A stretch of 64,000 nucleotides of DNA from an uncultured Chlorobiota bacterium (GTDB lineage: Bacteria > Bacteroidota > Ignavibacteria > UBA10030 > UBA6906), in contig CAADGV010000020.1 in assembly GCA_900696645.1 (NCBI GenBank), positions 62,001-126,000 of the forward strand, written 5' to 3'. Of this stretch, positions 62,467 through 64,000 are shown in pieces. The first letter of the stretch is position 1. Each line of letters opens with the position of its first letter. The notes under the pieces were generated by a model. That model was not told where the DNA came from, did not search any database, and saw only the letters and a program-made list of their open reading frames with translations. The translations under genes were made by a program, and so were the position numbers.

Positions 62467-62766
62467 ATGGCAATGGTTGAACTGAATCCCGCTTTTGAAA
62501 CGATCCGGGGAAGCATCGGCGGGATGGTGATAAAACGGTACGGCAATAAGCTCGTGCTTTCGCAGAAGCCTGTTTTCAGGAACCGGAAGTTTACGAAGGC
62601 GCAGAAGCAGAACCAGGAACGCTTCCGGCGCGCAAATGCGCATGCAACGATGGTTATGCTGGATGCCGTGAAGCGCAAGCCGTTTGAGCAGGCCGCCGCC
62701 GAAACTGGCAAGCCTGTTCGCAGCCTGATAATTTCCGAGTATATGCGAACCCACCAGGCGGAATAG
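62467..62766 (+). CDS. Small hypothetical protein in accessory region
   Basis: 99-residue, Lys/Arg-rich protein (MAMVELNPAFETIRGSIG, then MVIKRYGNKLVLSQKP, then FTKAQKQNQERFRRANA). No family is assigned. The layout, a short N-terminal beta part followed by a KxQxxNQxxFRxA helix, recalls small phage- or element-associated proteins of Bacteroidota, but this is only an impression. GGGGGAAGT lies 4 bases before ATG 62467. It stands between repeat blocks and away from any operon. Confidence 0.6.
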   Translation: MAMVELNPAFETIRGSIGGMVIKRYGNKLVLSQKPVFRNRKFTKAQKQNQERFRRANAHATMVMLDAVKRKPFEQAAAETGKPVRSLIISEYMRTHQAE

Positions 62767-62798
62767 CTGTCCAAGAGGTGGTTCTGAAAAAGAAAACC

Positions 62799-62962
62799 GC
62801 GAAGACGCGAAGGCGCCAAGTAGGTTTTGAGTGATTGGATTGCTGTGTTTACAGGAGAAAGAAAACCACGCCTGCGTGCCGTAACGCCGACGGAAACGGG
62901 TTGCTGCGCGGGTACACTTCGGCGTGCAGGCGCGAAGACGCGAAGTAGGTTTTGAGTGATTG
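62799..62962. repeat. Two-copy direct repeat
   Basis: CGCGAAGACGCGAAG followed by TAGGTTTTGAGTGATTG occurs at 62799-62837 (with GCGCCAAG inserted between the parts) and at 62931-62962 (contiguous). The copies are about 130 bases apart. Confidence 0.75.
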
Positions 62963-63013
62963 CCTCATAAGGGCTGTTCACTAAATAATACCAAGTACTT
63001 GGTGAATTTCGTG

Positions 63014-63055
63014 TTCTTAGTGGATTATTCTTAGTGGATTATTCTTAGTGGATTA
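63014..63055. repeat. Three exact copies of a 14-base unit
   Basis: TTCTTAGTGGATTA occurs three times head to tail (63014, 63028, 63042), followed by a partial TTC. The unit is too short, and lacks spacers, for a CRISPR. Confidence 0.85.
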
Positions 63056-63423
63056 TTCGAATCAGGTATTGCAAATGATGTTTGAATTTGCTATGCTTTA
63101 GCCAGTTGACCTCTCCGGTCGACCACGTCCCTTGCAGACTCGCATGTTCAGGGCATGTGAAATGGGAAAACAACCAGGGCTTACCTACCCGCTGGTTTAG
63201 TGCGGGGTGTACTTCATTGTCCATTGAGCAACTATTGGAAGACACCGACCGCTGTAGATATTTTCTCCCCTCAACCCGTGCCTCGCTTGCAGGCAGCAGC
63301 CCGACCTTACCCGGTCTCGAATACGCACGTCCGTACGCCAAAACACCTCAATTTGCCGGATTGTTACCTGATTTCGTTTATAGAAGTAGGGGGGGAATTC
63401 TTTCCACCAACTATTTCTACAGT

Positions 63424-64000
63424 ATGGACTCCTCCGCTGAAAACCGCCAGCCGGGCTTGTTCGAAACGGTGCGGCGCGAGATGCGACTTCGCAACTACTC
63501 GCACAAGACAATAAAAGCGTACCGAAGTTGTATTCGAAAGTACGCCGGCTATCTCTCTCCCATCCATCCACGCGATGCCACAGATGCACACATCCGGAAG
63601 TTCCTTCTGCACCTTATTGAGAAGGAAGGTTACGGGCACAGCACAATCAACCAAATGATCAATGCGCTGCGCTATTTGTACGTGGAACTCTACAAGCGGC
63701 CGATGGTTGTAGGCGAAATAGCAAGGCCGCGTAAAGAACGTCCACTGCCCGATATTCTCAGCATCGAAGAGGTGACGCGTATCTTTGATTCGACACAGAA
63801 TATCAAGCACAAGGCCCTGTTGATGGTGGCGTATGCGGGTGGCTTACGGGTTGGTGAGGTTGTACGGCTGCGTCTCGAGGATATTGACAGTGACCGCAAC
63901 ATGACACATGTACGGAAAGCGAAAGGTCACAAGGACAGATATACTTTGCTTGGAGAGGCTGCGTTGGGAATACTGCGAGAGTATTGGAGGAGCTATCATC
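63424..64000 (+). CDS. Tyrosine recombinase/integrase, 3'-truncated by window edge
   Basis: 192 codons are visible before the window ends. The N-terminal SAM-like DNA-binding domain (MRLRNYSHKTIKAYRSCI, INQMINALRYLYVELY) and the start of the catalytic domain (RPLPDILSIEEVTRIFDS, LLMVAYAGGLRVGEVVRLRLEDID in parts, KAKGHKDRYTLL) match the XerC/XerD-like phage integrase family. The first catalytic Arg (GGLRVGEV) and the beta-2 Lys region are present. HxxR and the Tyr nucleophile lie beyond the edge. ATG 63424 is the first ATG in frame. A TTG at 63361 would extend it. It is not in an operon and follows repeat-rich DNA, so it may belong to a mobile element. Confidence 0.88.
   Translation, partial: MDSSAENRQPGLFETVRREMRLRNYSHKTIKAYRSCIRKYAGYLSPIHPRDATDAHIRKFLLHLIEKEGYGHSTINQMINALRYLYVELYKRPMVVGEIARPRKERPLPDILSIEEVTRIFDSTQNIKHKALLMVAYAGGLRVGEVVRLRLEDIDSDRNMTHVRKAKGHKDRYTLLGEAALGILREYWRSYH

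Larger units (their letters stand above)
62767..63423. other. Repeat-rich non-coding region before the integrase
   Basis: 657 bases without a credible gene. It holds a direct repeat (CGCGAAGACGCGAAG and TAGGTTTTGAGTGATTG) at 62799-62837 and 62931-62962, the perfect palindrome ACCAAGTACTTGGT at 62990-63003, three exact 14-base repeats at 63014-63055, and a possible hairpin GTTGACC/GGTCGAC at 63105-63123. Minus-strand openings here show no family features. The GAAGACGCGAAGG and TTCGTGTTCTTAGTGG phrases resemble dispersed short repeats of other genomes, by recollection only. Confidence 0.6.

Noticed and set aside
63014-63055. Three 14-base repeats as a mini CRISPR
   Set aside because: Units are too short, directly adjacent without spacers, and no cas gene is present.
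63105-63210. Integron attI/attC site next to the integrase
   Set aside because: A weak GTTGACC/GGTCGAC hairpin and overlapping small inverted repeats are present, but no full R''-L''-L'-R' attC structure or gene cassette is visible.

Overview
The window reads as a chromosomal segment of about 50 % GC from a free-living, aerobically respiring Gram-negative bacterium. The best fit is the Bacteroidota / Chlorobiota-Ignavibacteriota (FCB) lineage. This is inferred from a TonB receptor with an N-terminal carboxypeptidase-like domain, OmpA with thrombospondin-3 repeats, bacillithiol synthesis (bshC), split cytochrome b/Rieske genes beside a multiheme cytochrome, and a type A oxidase. The placement is not proven by the sequence. 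Nearly all of the window is ordinary, tightly packed core genome. Only the last 1.7 kb looks accessory.

Layout. 1-8.1 kb: partial nadB, purF, a CDP-alcohol phosphatidyltransferase, ftsY, mutL, and an acyl-CoA mutase large subunit whose specificity residues point to isobutyryl-CoA rather than methylmalonyl-CoA. 8.1-10.8 kb: a Uma2-type nuclease-fold protein, a DUF362 protein and an EamA exporter. 10.9-19 kb: a thioester alpha-2-macroglobulin and penicillin-binding protein 1C pair. 19-26.8 kb: a second Uma2 gene, acylphosphatase, ispF, then a chain of genes with 4-base or near overlaps (DedA, PAP2, lnt, threonine aldolase, thioesterase), a small membrane protein and a FucP-like sugar transporter. 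26.8-36 kb: the classic translation operon rimP-nusA-infB-rbfA-truB-ribF-rpsO-pnp behind a structured leader. 36-39.2 kb: an OmpA/TSP3 outer-membrane protein, a strong terminator, and bshC on the opposite strand.

39.5-52.2 kb is the most distinctive part, a 12.6-kb single-strand respiratory island. It encodes a Rieske protein with a long Pro-rich extension, a b6-type cytochrome b, a subunit IV-like protein, a membrane-anchored octaheme cytochrome c, a cupredoxin, cytochrome oxidase subunits I, III and IV, two very small membrane proteins, subunit II with an inserted module, heme A and heme O synthases, and a DUF420/CtaM-like assembly protein. The gene content implies a quinol - b/Rieske - octaheme c - cupredoxin - aa3 oxidase electron path with its own heme A supply.

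52.3-55 kb: a lipoprotein and TonB receptor pair. 55-58.2 kb, minus strand: a nucleoside uptake and salvage operon (cdd, tdk, nupC, punA), preceded by a membrane metallophosphoesterase. 59.7-62.2 kb: a methyltransferase diverging from a PASTA-domain membrane protein and rpe. 62.2-64 kb: short tandem and dispersed repeats, a 99-residue orphan gene and a tyrosine recombinase cut by the window end. No rRNA, tRNA or CRISPR array was recognised.
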